64,000 nt of DNA, taken from Winogradskyella endarachnes. GTDB taxonomy: Bacteria > Bacteroidota > Bacteroidia > Flavobacteriales > Flavobacteriaceae. The notes below the pieces were generated by a model, which was not told the DNA's origin, ran no database searches, and saw only the letters and a program-made list of their open reading frames with translations. Positions 37,834 through 47,171 of this stretch are shown piece by piece; positions within the stretch are counted from its first letter, which is position 1; every line of letters begins with the position of its first letter. The translations under genes were made by a program, and so were the position numbers. The stretch spans positions 496,001 through 560,000 of the forward strand of contig NZ_WOWS01000001.1 of assembly GCF_009741275.1 (NCBI RefSeq), written 5' to 3'.

Positions 37834-40797
37834 TTACTCAATAATTGCCTCATAAATAAGACGTTGAATTTCGGTTCTAATATTTTCTCGTAGCAACAAA
37901 TTTTTACCTGCTTGCGGATAAGTTCTATTAGCTAAAAAGATATAGACAATTTCTTCTTCTGGATCCGCCCAAGCATATGTACCTGTAAAACCTGAATGCC
38001 CAAAACTAGTCATAGATATACAACCACAAGTTGGACCAGAGTCACCTAACTGAGGTTTATCAAAACCAATGCCTCTTCTATTATCGCTATCACAATAATA
38101 ACAATGATTAAATTTATCTATAGTTTCACTTTTTAGATAGCGTTTACCTCCATAAAATCCTTTTTGCAAATACATTTGCATAATTTTAGCGACATCATTG
38201 GCATTGCTAAAAACACCAGCATGTCCTCCTACTCCATTTTGCATTGCTGCACCCATATCATGGACATAACCATGTACTTTTTTATAGCGATAATAATTAT
38301 CAATCTCTGTTGGAACAATATTTCTTAAGCTGAATTTTTTTCGAGGATTATAAGTTGTATAATTTGCGCCTAAGGATTTATAAAAACGGTCTTGTGCTAT
38401 TTCGTTTAATGGTTTATCATAGAAACCTTCAAGATAGTTTTTAAGAATATAATATGGTAAATCACTATAACGGTAACGTAAGCTAGACAGTAATTCTGTT
38501 TCTCTAATGATTTTCTGAATAGAATCTTGATAATCATTACGCATAAAAAGCGTATTAGTTACCTCTACTTCAAACCCTTCTGTACGTTTTTTTCTATAAT
38601 ATTTGGGGTCTGGTTGTTTTGTTACAGAATCTAATGTTGCATAATAAAAAGGCACCCAAGGTTTTAATCTCGCATAATGAGAAAGCATTTTTTTTAAGGT
38701 GATATTCTTCTTATTCGTGGTTTTAAATTCTGGCATTAACTGACCTAAAGTATTATCTAATGAAATAGAACCTCTTTCTTCTAATTCCATTAACACTGGT
38801 AATGTTGCTAATATCTTTGTTAACGATGCAACATCGTAAATATCATCAAAATCTACCTTATTCTGCTTAGCGTAAGTATGATAACCAAAATTTTTATTAT
38901 AGATTACTTTACCTTTTCTGGCCACTAATAATTGAATTCCTGGTGTCATTTTTTCGTTAATAGCGTGGTTGGCCACAGAATCTATTTTGCTTAATAATTT
39001 AGAATCCATACCTACACGCTCTGGCAATCCGTAACTTAAACTCATTATAGAGTTATATGTTTCTCCTGTACCTAATGGAAAAAACTCACCTGCACTTACA
39101 GGTAATTTTCCTTTAGCAGCAATAGCTCCAAATAAAAGTTGTGCCGATTTTTGTTGCGCAATCTCACTATTTTGATAGCTCATTACAATAGCTTCAATAT
39201 TTTCTACAGACAATAAATCGTTTAAAGCATATGGTCTTGCAAAAACATCTAATACAACCGTATTGGTTCTAGAAATTTCATATAGCCAAGCCAATTCTTT
39301 TTGAGAGAATTTAAAACTTTTCCAAGGATTGGCATTAGACTTATGGTAACCGATTACAACGGTATTGTAATTTTGAAGCTTTGTAAGTAAACCGTCTAGC
39401 TTATCTGCTCTTATTTCATGTATTTTTGTATATTTTCTTAACTCATCTAAAAATGCTGAACCATCGTCATTACCAAGCGAAACATACGCTATTTTCTTTG
39501 TTTCTAAATCTCTAAACGGTAATAAAGCATCAGTATTTTTGACAACAGAAATAGCATTTTCCATGAGTTCTCCGTAGAGTGCATCATCTTTAAGTCTGTT
39601 TAAATCTTTTTCTAAATTATAAATTCCAATAGGTGAATAATTATGTAAACCTACTTTATATTTGGCCATTAATATTTTCTTTACTGAATGCGACAAACGC
39701 TCTTCAGTAATTGTCCCACTTGTATAAGCCTCTACAAATTTAGCTATTCCTTTTGCTGGATTTTCAGACATTAACATAACATCATTACCGGCTAAAAATG
39801 CCATTAAATCTATTTCGCCACCTGTCACTAAACTCTTTTTATTAGTACCATCTACACCTTTAGCTACATAATCTGCAGCACCTTTCATTGTTAATGCATC
39901 TGTAAAAATTAGACCATTAAACCCTAATTGTTCTTTTAATATATCAGTTACTATATGTTTAGATAATGAAGACGGAAAGTCTCTTCGCTTCTCTAAACTA
40001 GGCACATTTAAATGCGCAACCATAACACTTGCTAAACCTTGCTTAATTAACTTTTTGTAAGGATATAGCTCAATAGAATCAATTCGTTTTGCACTAAAAT
40101 TGATGGTAGGTAACTTTAAATGCGAATCATCTTCAGTATCACCATGACCAGGAAAATGCTTTGCGTTGGCCAACGTGCCAGCACTTTGCATACCTTTCAT
40201 AAATGCTAAACCTTTATCGGTAACATTATCTCGATCTTCACCAAAAGAACGGTTACCAATAATTGGGTTATTTGGATTTGTATTAATATCTACCGCAGGA
40301 GCAAAATTAAAATGAACTCCAAGGCGTTTACAATGCTCACCAATATATCTGCCTGTTTGTTCTACTAAATTGTTATCTGTTATAGCACCAAGAGTCATAT
40401 TCCAAGGAAAGGCATACGTAGAATCTAAACGCATACTTAAACCCCATTCTGCATCCATACCAATTAACAATGGTATTTTAGAAGCCGCCTGTAATTCATT
40501 ATTCAATTTTGCTTGACGAATTGGTCCTCCATTTGAATAAATTAATCCGCCAATATGATGTTTTTTAATTAAGCTAGCAATAGCGTTTTCATGTGTTTTT
40601 CCTTTATTTGAAAATACCTGAACCATGAATAACTGGCCTATTTTTTCATCTAAAGACATAGAATTATAAAGACTATCCACCCATTTTTGTTGTTGAATAG
40701 AATCTTTAGTTTGAAGTGGATTTTTAGAATAATCTTGTGCAAAATTAAACTGAAAACAACTACATATAAGGAAAAGTAAAATGTAACGCATTGACAA
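37834..40797 (-). CDS. GH3 beta-N-acetylglucosaminidase fused to a beta-lactamase-like serine hydrolase
   Basis: The 987-residue exported protein (signal MRYILLFLICSCFQFNFAQ) combines two wall-related modules. The N-terminal GH3 domain (about 35-390) shows MVQVFSNKGK, LLIGMDAEWGLSMRL, KHFPGHGDTEDDSHLKLP (about 210-228) and GLIFTDALTMKGA, as in NagZ. A GH3 C-terminal-like domain follows (about 400-570). The last part (about 600-987) is a class C beta-lactamase/transpeptidase-like domain with the SxxK motif in VASLTKILATL (about 654) and a late GHSGFTGTYAWADPEE. It probably trims peptidoglycan in the periplasm. This fusion is common in flavobacteria, often beside bshA. Confidence 0.9.
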   Translation of the reverse strand: MSMRYILLFLICSCFQFNFAQDYSKNPLQTKDSIQQQKWVDSLYNSMSLDEKIGQLFMVQVFSNKGKTHENAIASLIKKHHIGGLIYSNGGPIRQAKLNNELQAASKIPLLIGMDAEWGLSMRLDSTYAFPWNMTLGAITDNNLVEQTGRYIGEHCKRLGVHFNFAPAVDINTNPNNPIIGNRSFGEDRDNVTDKGLAFMKGMQSAGTLANAKHFPGHGDTEDDSHLKLPTINFSAKRIDSIELYPYKKLIKQGLASVMVAHLNVPSLEKRRDFPSSLSKHIVTDILKEQLGFNGLIFTDALTMKGAADYVAKGVDGTNKKSLVTGGEIDLMAFLAGNDVMLMSENPAKGIAKFVEAYTSGTITEERLSHSVKKILMAKYKVGLHNYSPIGIYNLEKDLNRLKDDALYGELMENAISVVKNTDALLPFRDLETKKIAYVSLGNDDGSAFLDELRKYTKIHEIRADKLDGLLTKLQNYNTVVIGYHKSNANPWKSFKFSQKELAWLYEISRTNTVVLDVFARPYALNDLLSVENIEAIVMSYQNSEIAQQKSAQLLFGAIAAKGKLPVSAGEFFPLGTGETYNSIMSLSYGLPERVGMDSKLLSKIDSVANHAINEKMTPGIQLLVARKGKVIYNKNFGYHTYAKQNKVDFDDIYDVASLTKILATLPVLMELEERGSISLDNTLGQLMPEFKTTNKKNITLKKMLSHYARLKPWVPFYYATLDSVTKQPDPKYYRKKRTEGFEVEVTNTLFMRNDYQDSIQKIIRETELLSSLRYRYSDLPYYILKNYLEGFYDKPLNEIAQDRFYKSLGANYTTYNPRKKFSLRNIVPTEIDNYYRYKKVHGYVHDMGAAMQNGVGGHAGVFSNANDVAKIMQMYLQKGFYGGKRYLKSETIDKFNHCYYCDSDNRRGIGFDKPQLGDSGPTCGCISMTSFGHSGFTGTYAWADPEEEIVYIFLANRTYPQAGKNLLLRENIRTEIQRLIYEAIIE

Positions 40798-40912
40798 TCT
40801 TTTATCGTTTTATTTAAAATAACGAATATTGTGCCAAATTAGCATATTTTAAAGGAAGAATGAAGACTTTAAGATACTTTTATAAACGATAAAATAAACA
40901 ATTTAGTGCGGT

Positions 40913-42136
40913 TTAAGATAGTAAATCTATATGCCTATCATGGTAACCTAGCAAATAAAGCACACCATCTAATCCTATACTAGAAATAGAACTCTGCGCA
41001 TTGTCTTTTACTTTAGGTTTGGCATGAAATGCAATGCCTAAACCTGCAAGATTTAGCATCTGTAAATCGTTAGCACCATCTCCAACAGCAATGGTTTGGC
41101 TAATATCAATACCCATTTCATCAGCTAACTGCTGTAAATATTCAGCTTTCTTATTACCATCTACAATATCACCAAGATATCCACCTGTTAAGGCGCCATC
41201 TTTAATTTCTAATTGGTTTGCAAAGACATAATCTATATCTAATTTTTTTTGCAAATAATGTCCAAAATATGTAAAACCACCAGATAAAATAGCGGTTTTA
41301 AAACCGTAATTATGTAATGTATCAATTAGTCGTCTTGCCCCTTTTGTTATTGGTAAGCGTTCTGCTACTTCTTGCAAAACAGATTCACTCAAACCTTTTA
41401 AAAGTTTCATTCTTCTTTTAAAACTTTCATTAAAATCTATTTCGCCTTGCATTGCAGATTCTGTAATTGCTTTTACTTCTTCTCCTACACCAGCTAATTC
41501 TGCGAGTTCATCAATAACTTCAGTTTGAATTAAAGTTGAGTCCATATCAAAACAAACTAAACGTCTATTTCTTCTAAAAATATTATCTTCTTGAAACGCA
41601 ATATCGACATCTAGATCATTTGAAATATCCATGATTTTCTGTGTAAAATCAGGTTTATCTTCAATTTTTCCTCTAATAGACAACTGAATAGATGCTCTTG
41701 GATAGTCAACTTTTTCAACTAATGATAATCGTCCAGTTAATCGTTTTATAGAATCTATATTTAAATTTCTACTAGAAATAACTTTAGTTACCTCAGAGAT
41801 TTGCTCAGCGGTTAATTTTTCTCCTAAAATGGTTACAATGTATCGGTCTTTGCCTTGAAGACTTACCCAATCTTCATAATCTTGAAGTGAAATTGGTGAA
41901 AATTTGGCCGTAATCCCTAATTCATAAGCTTTAAAAAGCAAATCCTTTAGAACTGCAGCTGATTTTTTACCCGACTTAATTTCAAACATTATACCTAATG
42001 ATAAGGTATCGTGAATATTTGCTTGTCCTATATCTAAAACCTTGGCATCATATTCAGCTAAAACACTTGTTAAGCTAGAGGTTAATCCTGGTTTATCTTG
42101 TCCTGAAATGTTTAGTAAAAAAATATCTGTTGCCAC
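40913..42136 (-). CDS. serB: Phosphoserine phosphatase with N-terminal ACT domains
   Basis: The 407-residue HAD-family enzyme makes serine from phosphoserine. The N-terminal half (about 1-180) holds two ACT-like regulatory domains (LLNISGQDKPGLTSSLTSVL and RYIVTILGEKLTAEQI). The phosphatase domain starts with the catalytic DMDSTLIQTEVIDELA (Asp at about 196 and 198). It continues with ITESAMQGEIDF, the Ser motif ILSGGF and the magnesium motif AVGDGANDLQM. The length and layout match bacterial SerB. It is not co-directional-adjacent to other serine genes. The 115-base gap to the GH3 gene is featureless. Confidence 0.94.
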   Translation of the reverse strand: MATDIFLLNISGQDKPGLTSSLTSVLAEYDAKVLDIGQANIHDTLSLGIMFEIKSGKKSAAVLKDLLFKAYELGITAKFSPISLQDYEDWVSLQGKDRYIVTILGEKLTAEQISEVTKVISSRNLNIDSIKRLTGRLSLVEKVDYPRASIQLSIRGKIEDKPDFTQKIMDISNDLDVDIAFQEDNIFRRNRRLVCFDMDSTLIQTEVIDELAELAGVGEEVKAITESAMQGEIDFNESFKRRMKLLKGLSESVLQEVAERLPITKGARRLIDTLHNYGFKTAILSGGFTYFGHYLQKKLDIDYVFANQLEIKDGALTGGYLGDIVDGNKKAEYLQQLADEMGIDISQTIAVGDGANDLQMLNLAGLGIAFHAKPKVKDNAQSSISSIGLDGVLYLLGYHDRHIDLLS

Positions 42137-42213
42137 AATGTAAGTTTCGTTGTTGTTAATTGTCGTAAAAGTGACTAATCTATTTTATATATAAAAAGGT
42201 TTAATGTAAAATC

Positions 42214-42699
42214 TTATTTAAGAAATCGATTATGCCAACTTTCGCTTGCAGGTACTTCCCAGTTTTCATTAAACTCCGCAATATTTGTAACTAAATTATT
42301 AAATACAATTGTCTTTTTAGACACTGCTTTTTGTTGTGCCATTTTCTTAAAATCACTCAATGGCTTATACGCAATAAATTCGCCTTGCTTATAAGACACA
42401 TTCATTTTATCCATTAAATCTACATTGTATTGTTGCTCTAATTGTTGTATAAAACTCACTGAACTATCTATAGAACAACCTGTTGCACTATTTAGACTCT
42501 GATCCATAGCTATTACTATAAATCTTTTATAAACAAGTTTATAACCCGCTTTTAAATCTTTTCCGTGTGCTGTCCAAGCCTCAATAAATGTATCTAATTG
42601 CGATTTAATTTGATCAATTTCTTCTTCAGAAAACGAACGATTTGCTTGATAAATCCAAACTCTAGATTCTTCTGGTAATGTGTTAAAATCTACTAACAT
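42214..42699 (-). CDS. Conserved Bacteroidota protein (often labelled ABC transporter ATPase)
   Basis: The 161-residue soluble protein starts MLVDFNTLPEESRVWIYQANR and has FIVIAMDQSLNSATGCSIDSSVSFIQQLE in its centre. Homologues are common in flavobacterial genomes and often carry the label ABC transporter ATPase. I see no Walker A (GxxxxGKS/T), no LSGGQ signature and no Walker B, so that name has no support in this sequence. It is the last gene of the amidase-MCE-Fe-S run, 20 bases after the CCG protein. The function is unknown. Confidence 0.7.
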   Translation of the reverse strand: MLVDFNTLPEESRVWIYQANRSFSEEEIDQIKSQLDTFIEAWTAHGKDLKAGYKLVYKRFIVIAMDQSLNSATGCSIDSSVSFIQQLEQQYNVDLMDKMNVSYKQGEFIAYKPLSDFKKMAQQKAVSKKTIVFNNLVTNIAEFNENWEVPASESWHNRFLK

Positions 42700-42719
42700 A
42701 AAATTTTAAATTGGAGATT

Positions 42720-43502
42720 TTAGGCGTTTGCAATAAGTTCTGCAATATCCATTACTGTAATTTCGGTTTCCTTTTCTTTAAACTTAACGCCATCCGTCAT
42801 CATGGTATTACAATATGGGCAACCGGTTGCTATAATTTCTGGTTGTGTTTCAATAGCATCTTCGGTTCTAAGAACATTAATTTCCTTGTTTCCTGGTTCT
42901 GCATCTTTAAACATTTGTGCACCTCCTGCTCCACAACATAACGCCGTACCTTTGTGGCGTTTCATTTCTATTAAAGTTGCATTTGTTTTTTTAAGTACAT
43001 CTCTTGGTGCATCATATACACTATTTGCTCTACCTAAATAACATGGATCATGAAAAGTGACACGTTTTCCTTTATAAGTGTTTCCGTCTAATGTTAAGCG
43101 CCCTGTACTTATTAATTCTTGGATATATTGGGTATGATGAATAACATCATAATTACCGCCAAGCCCAGGATATTCGTTTTTTAAACAATTAAATGAATGA
43201 GGATCACAGGTTACTATTCGTTTTACTTCGTAAGCGTTTAAAACTTCAATATTCATAACGGCTTGCATCTGAAATAAAAACTCATTACCTGCACGTTTTG
43301 CAACATCTCCTGTATTACTTTCTTCAGTTCCTAAAACGGCAAAATCAACATTCGCTTTATTTAAAATCTTAACAAAAGCTTTTGTGATTTTCTTTGCTCT
43401 ATCATCATAACTACCAGCTGAACCAACCCAAAATAAAATTTCTGGTTGCTTACCTTCTGTCATCATTTCTGCCATAGTTGGCACTTTTAGTTGCTCACTC
43501 AT
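42720..43502 (-). CDS. Fe-S-binding CCG-domain protein (HdrB/GlpC/LutA-like)
   Basis: The 260-residue protein has the two cysteine-rich CCG motifs of heterodisulfide-reductase B-type subunits: FHDPCYLGRAN and ALCCGAGGAQMF, with the second-half TGCPYCNTMMTDG. These bind Fe-S clusters in enzymes that pass electrons to or from thiols, quinones or organic acids. The N-terminal part shows ILFWVGSAGSYDDRA. It follows the membrane Fe-S protein gene by 106 bases on the same strand, and the two probably form one complex. The physiological substrate is unknown. Confidence 0.88.
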   Translation of the reverse strand: MSEQLKVPTMAEMMTEGKQPEILFWVGSAGSYDDRAKKITKAFVKILNKANVDFAVLGTEESNTGDVAKRAGNEFLFQMQAVMNIEVLNAYEVKRIVTCDPHSFNCLKNEYPGLGGNYDVIHHTQYIQELISTGRLTLDGNTYKGKRVTFHDPCYLGRANSVYDAPRDVLKKTNATLIEMKRHKGTALCCGAGGAQMFKDAEPGNKEINVLRTEDAIETQPEIIATGCPYCNTMMTDGVKFKEKETEITVMDIAELIANA

Positions 43503-43608
43503 TCTATCAGGTTTATTTAATTGTGTAACTGTTTCTTTGTTAAATTGTTATTGGTTTCTTTAATTGTTAAGCTAGAAACATTTAAACCCTTCAACTTTTC
43601 AACAGGTC

Positions 43609-44925
43609 TTAGTTTTCGTCTTTCCAATTTAAACGGTCCATTTGGTTATAAGGCCATGGCGCTCCATTATTTTCTATATTAGTCATCATATTATTTAATT
43701 CCATTGGTGCGGCACTTTGCTCCATCACTAAATAACGACGCATTTCCATAATTATAGATAATGGGTTAATGCTTACAGGACATTCTTCTACACATGCATT
43801 GCAGGTTGTACATGCCCAAAGTTCTTCATTTGTAATATAATCGCCTAACAATTGCTTACCATCATCTACAAACTTACCTTTATTAAGGTCTATGTTTTTA
43901 CCAACTTCTTCTAGACGATCTCTTGTATCCATCATAATTTTGCGTGGTGATAACTTTTTACCTGTAAGATTTGCAGGACATGAAGAGGTACAACGTCCAC
44001 ACTCAGTACACGTATATGCATTAAGTAACTGCACTTGCGTTAAGTCCATAACATCGCTAGCACCAAACTTAGCTGGCACTTCATCATCTGCTGTTTCTGG
44101 AGGTGCGGCATAAGGATCTGCATCTGGATCCATCATTAATTTTACTTCGGCAGTAACCGCATCGAGATTATTAAATTTACCTTTTGGCTCTACGCTACCG
44201 TAATACACATTAGGAAATGCTAATAAAATATGTAAATGTTTAGAGAAATATAAATAATTTAAAAATACAAGAATACCAGCTATATGTAACCACCAAGCTA
44301 TTCTTTCTATAGTATGAAGTGTTTCTATTTCAAAACCACTAAACCAAGGTGCTATAAATTGTGAGATTACATTACCTGAATTGGCCGTTTGAAAAACGGT
44401 ATCTGTTGCATTCATTACTAAGAACAAACACATCAATACAACTTCAAAATAAAGTATAATATTGCCATCACTCTTAGGCCAGCCTTTCATTTCTGAACTT
44501 AAGAAACGTTTAATTTTGATTACATTTCTTCTAATCCAAAATACAGCAACAGAAACCAGCACCAAAACGGCTAAAATCTCAAAAGCACCTATTAAGAATC
44601 CGTATAAAGTTGCAGGTAAATATTCTTGACCTATTCTATGAGTTCCAAAAAGTCCATCGATTATTATTTCTAAGACTTCCATGTTAATAATCACAAAACC
44701 TACATAGACTACAACATGTAGAATACCAGAAACTGGCCTTTTGACCATTTTACTTTGGCCTAATGCAATATTAACAACGTTTTTCCAACGTTCGGATTTT
44801 TGGTCACTAGCATCAACTTTTTGACCTAATTTAATGTTTCGGATTAGTTTTTTTACATTATTTGCAAAATAACCAATGCCTGCAATTAATAAAATTACAA
44901 AAATAATATTTGGTATGTATTCCAT
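43609..44925 (-). CDS. Membrane protein with two 4Fe-4S clusters (HdrC/NarI-like)
   Basis: The 438-residue protein has about five or six membrane helices in its first 270 residues (for example NIIFVILLIAGIGYFA and LHVVVYVGFVIINMEVLEIII), with histidines that could bind heme as in NarI-type subunits. A cytoplasmic C-terminal ferredoxin region has two cluster motifs, CTECGRCTSSCP and CTTCNACVEECP. It is likely a membrane anchor and electron conduit between quinone and the adjacent CCG-domain protein. It starts 13 bases after the MCE gene. The partner enzyme is not identified. Confidence 0.88.
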   Translation of the reverse strand: MEYIPNIIFVILLIAGIGYFANNVKKLIRNIKLGQKVDASDQKSERWKNVVNIALGQSKMVKRPVSGILHVVVYVGFVIINMEVLEIIIDGLFGTHRIGQEYLPATLYGFLIGAFEILAVLVLVSVAVFWIRRNVIKIKRFLSSEMKGWPKSDGNIILYFEVVLMCLFLVMNATDTVFQTANSGNVISQFIAPWFSGFEIETLHTIERIAWWLHIAGILVFLNYLYFSKHLHILLAFPNVYYGSVEPKGKFNNLDAVTAEVKLMMDPDADPYAAPPETADDEVPAKFGASDVMDLTQVQLLNAYTCTECGRCTSSCPANLTGKKLSPRKIMMDTRDRLEEVGKNIDLNKGKFVDDGKQLLGDYITNEELWACTTCNACVEECPVSINPLSIIMEMRRYLVMEQSAAPMELNNMMTNIENNGAPWPYNQMDRLNWKDEN

Positions 44926-44938
44926 AGAGTTGGATAAT

Positions 44939-45886
44939 CTAATTGTTGTTTAATTCAGCTTCTGTAGGTTCCTGATAAGGAATTTCTTTTTTAGATAAAA
45001 TACGTCTGTAACGCGCAGGATGTAGTTTAATATCTAAAAGTAATAATTCTAATTCTTTCGTTGCATTTTCTAAATTGTCGTAGAGATTGTCGTCCTTTAG
45101 AAACTTGCCCAATGAGCCATCACCTGCTTGTAGGCCTGTGGCTAATTGGTTGAATTTAAGTATTAGTTCATCTAAGTTTTTTACTGTATTGGCTAATTCT
45201 GCCTTATTTAGATCTTTCATTAAGATAGCCAACTCCTTAGTAGTGGTATCAAAATTATCTAAAATAGACCCTAATTTTTCATCATGCTGATTCAATAAGC
45301 TATTTGCTTTTAAACCTATTCTATTATATGTTCTTAAGGTTGAGTTTAACTCTGCAATAGTTTGCTTCAGGCCTTTTTCTGATTCGTCGTCCACCAATGC
45401 ATTCAAATTTGTTAATAAGGAATCTGATGAACGTAAGGTAGATCCTAAATCTTCACTGATACCAGAAAAATTCTTTTCTAAAGATGAAATCATTCCTGGT
45501 TTTATTTCAGATTTTATAAAATCACCATCTTTAGCAAAATTACCATCATTAGCATCTATGATGGCCAAGCCATTGCCTCCCATTAATCCATCTTGATACA
45601 ACCTGACAACACTATTTTTTGAAAATTTTAAATCTGGCGTAACCTTAAAAGCAACTTTTGTTTTACCTGAATCAAAATCGTAGTAAATATTCTTTATTTT
45701 TCCTATTTTATTACCTTTTACCGTTACTGGTGAAGCCATTGACAATGAATTGTAATCGAATTCTGTATAGTAGGTATTTGTGGTTGTAAATAATTCTTCA
45801 CCTTTTAAATACGTGAATAAATAGATACAAAATGCTATACCAGCAAGGACTAATACAGCAGTTTTAACTTCTCTTGAAATTTTCAA
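44939..45886 (-). CDS. MlaD/MCE-family lipid-transport protein
   Basis: The 315-residue protein has one N-terminal membrane helix (VKTAVLVLAGIAFCIYLFTYL, about 6-26) and then a single MCE domain (about 35-115; YYTEFDYNSLSMASPVTVKGNKIGKI and LMGGNGLAIID). The rest is helical, with coiled-coil-like stretches (about 130-290). MCE proteins form periplasmic rings that carry phospholipids between membranes with an MlaE/MlaF ABC transporter; those partners are not in the window. It lies 54 bases after the amidase gene and 13 before the Fe-S gene. Confidence 0.9.
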   Translation of the reverse strand: MKISREVKTAVLVLAGIAFCIYLFTYLKGEELFTTTNTYYTEFDYNSLSMASPVTVKGNKIGKIKNIYYDFDSGKTKVAFKVTPDLKFSKNSVVRLYQDGLMGGNGLAIIDANDGNFAKDGDFIKSEIKPGMISSLEKNFSGISEDLGSTLRSSDSLLTNLNALVDDESEKGLKQTIAELNSTLRTYNRIGLKANSLLNQHDEKLGSILDNFDTTTKELAILMKDLNKAELANTVKNLDELILKFNQLATGLQAGDGSLGKFLKDDNLYDNLENATKELELLLLDIKLHPARYRRILSKKEIPYQEPTEAELNNN

Positions 45887-45940
45887 TGGGCTATTGTTTG
45901 GTTTGTAACAAAATTAGTAATAAATATATTAATAATATTC

Positions 45941-47062
45941 TTAATCTGTTGCAGATTTTAATGCCTCGGTCATACTAATTCTTTTACCGTCCTTAAAAGC
46001 TACTATAAAAGCGCCTGAATATTCTTGCTTGGCCTCTTCTAACTGTGATTGAATTTTATTAAAGTCTGAAGTATTTCCACTGTAATATTTATATATGTTC
46101 TCTAATTTTTCTTTAGTTATCTCACTTAGACCTTTAAAATTATACGATTTTGCTTCAATATCTCTAGAACTAGATGCTATTTGTATTTTAAAAATAACGC
46201 CTTCTATTATTTGTGGATTGATTTCCTCATTTTCTGCCGTAGGCAATTCATCTTCTTTAATAGAAAGGTGGTTTCCTACATTTAAATCTAATTCCTTTTT
46301 ATAATCTATAATGGCATCCTTAATGGCCGTTGCTATTTTAGTTTGGCCATCTTTAGAATTTAAAAAAGCACCTTCCGTCTTATTAGTAATAAAACCTGTT
46401 TCCACTAAAACACTTGGCATATATGTATTGTGTAAAACCCATAAACTTAATTGCTTAATACCTCTACTCTTTCTTTTAAGTTTTCCCGAAAAGTTGTCTT
46501 CAATTTTACGGGCTAAAACTATACTTTGTTCTACATAAATCTCTTGCACAATACCTAGAGCTATAGCAGTTTCTGGAGAACTAGGATCAAAACCTTCATA
46601 ATTTTCTTCGTGATTATCTTCTAAGAATATAACTTCGTTCTCCGCTTTGGCTACAGCCATATTTCTTTCATCATTTTTAGCACCTAACACATAAGTTTCG
46701 GTTCCAAAAGCTTGAGAACTATGAGCATTACAGTGTACAGATACAAACAAATCTGCATCTGCTTTATTAGCTATTGCAGAACGTTCATACAACTCTAAAA
46801 ACACATCTGTTTTTCGTGTATAAATAACTTTCACATCTGCATACTTTTCTAATTGCTTACCTAATTCTAAAACAACTTTTAAAGCTATGTCTTTTTCTTT
46901 ATAACCATTTTTTGTAGGTCGACCTGGATCTTTACCTCCATGCCCAGCATCCAAAACAACAACAAACTTATCATCTTGTGCATATAAATTATTGTAAGAT
47001 GTTAAAGAAGTTATAAATAAAAGAAGTAGAAATACTATTAATTGTTTTTGCATCGTTTGCAT
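45941..47062 (-). CDS. N-acetylmuramoyl-L-alanine amidase (Amidase_3) with SPOR-like C-terminus
   Basis: The 373-residue exported enzyme (signal QLIVFLLLLFITSLTSYNNLYAQ) cuts the bond between N-acetylmuramic acid and the stem peptide. Its zinc site is seen in VVLDAGHGGKDPGRPT and VSVHCNAHSS, and the catalytic Glu in SVLVETGFITNKTEG. The C-terminal about 85 residues (IFKIQIASSSRDIEAK onward) have a SPOR-like pattern that may bind denuded glycan at the septum. The gene starts the minus-strand run that continues with MCE and Fe-S proteins and is divergent from lptD. Confidence 0.93.
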   Translation of the reverse strand: MQTMQKQLIVFLLLLFITSLTSYNNLYAQDDKFVVVLDAGHGGKDPGRPTKNGYKEKDIALKVVLELGKQLEKYADVKVIYTRKTDVFLELYERSAIANKADADLFVSVHCNAHSSQAFGTETYVLGAKNDERNMAVAKAENEVIFLEDNHEENYEGFDPSSPETAIALGIVQEIYVEQSIVLARKIEDNFSGKLKRKSRGIKQLSLWVLHNTYMPSVLVETGFITNKTEGAFLNSKDGQTKIATAIKDAIIDYKKELDLNVGNHLSIKEDELPTAENEEINPQIIEGVIFKIQIASSSRDIEAKSYNFKGLSEITKEKLENIYKYYSGNTSDFNKIQSQLEEAKQEYSGAFIVAFKDGKRISMTEALKSATD

Positions 47063-47171
47063 ATTTTAGTAACGATTTTTTGTCTCAATTTATTTGATAA
47101 TTTTAATAAATACAGTCTATTTTTCAACTTTATGAATTTAATAAATTAATCACAAAAAAATAACTGTACTT

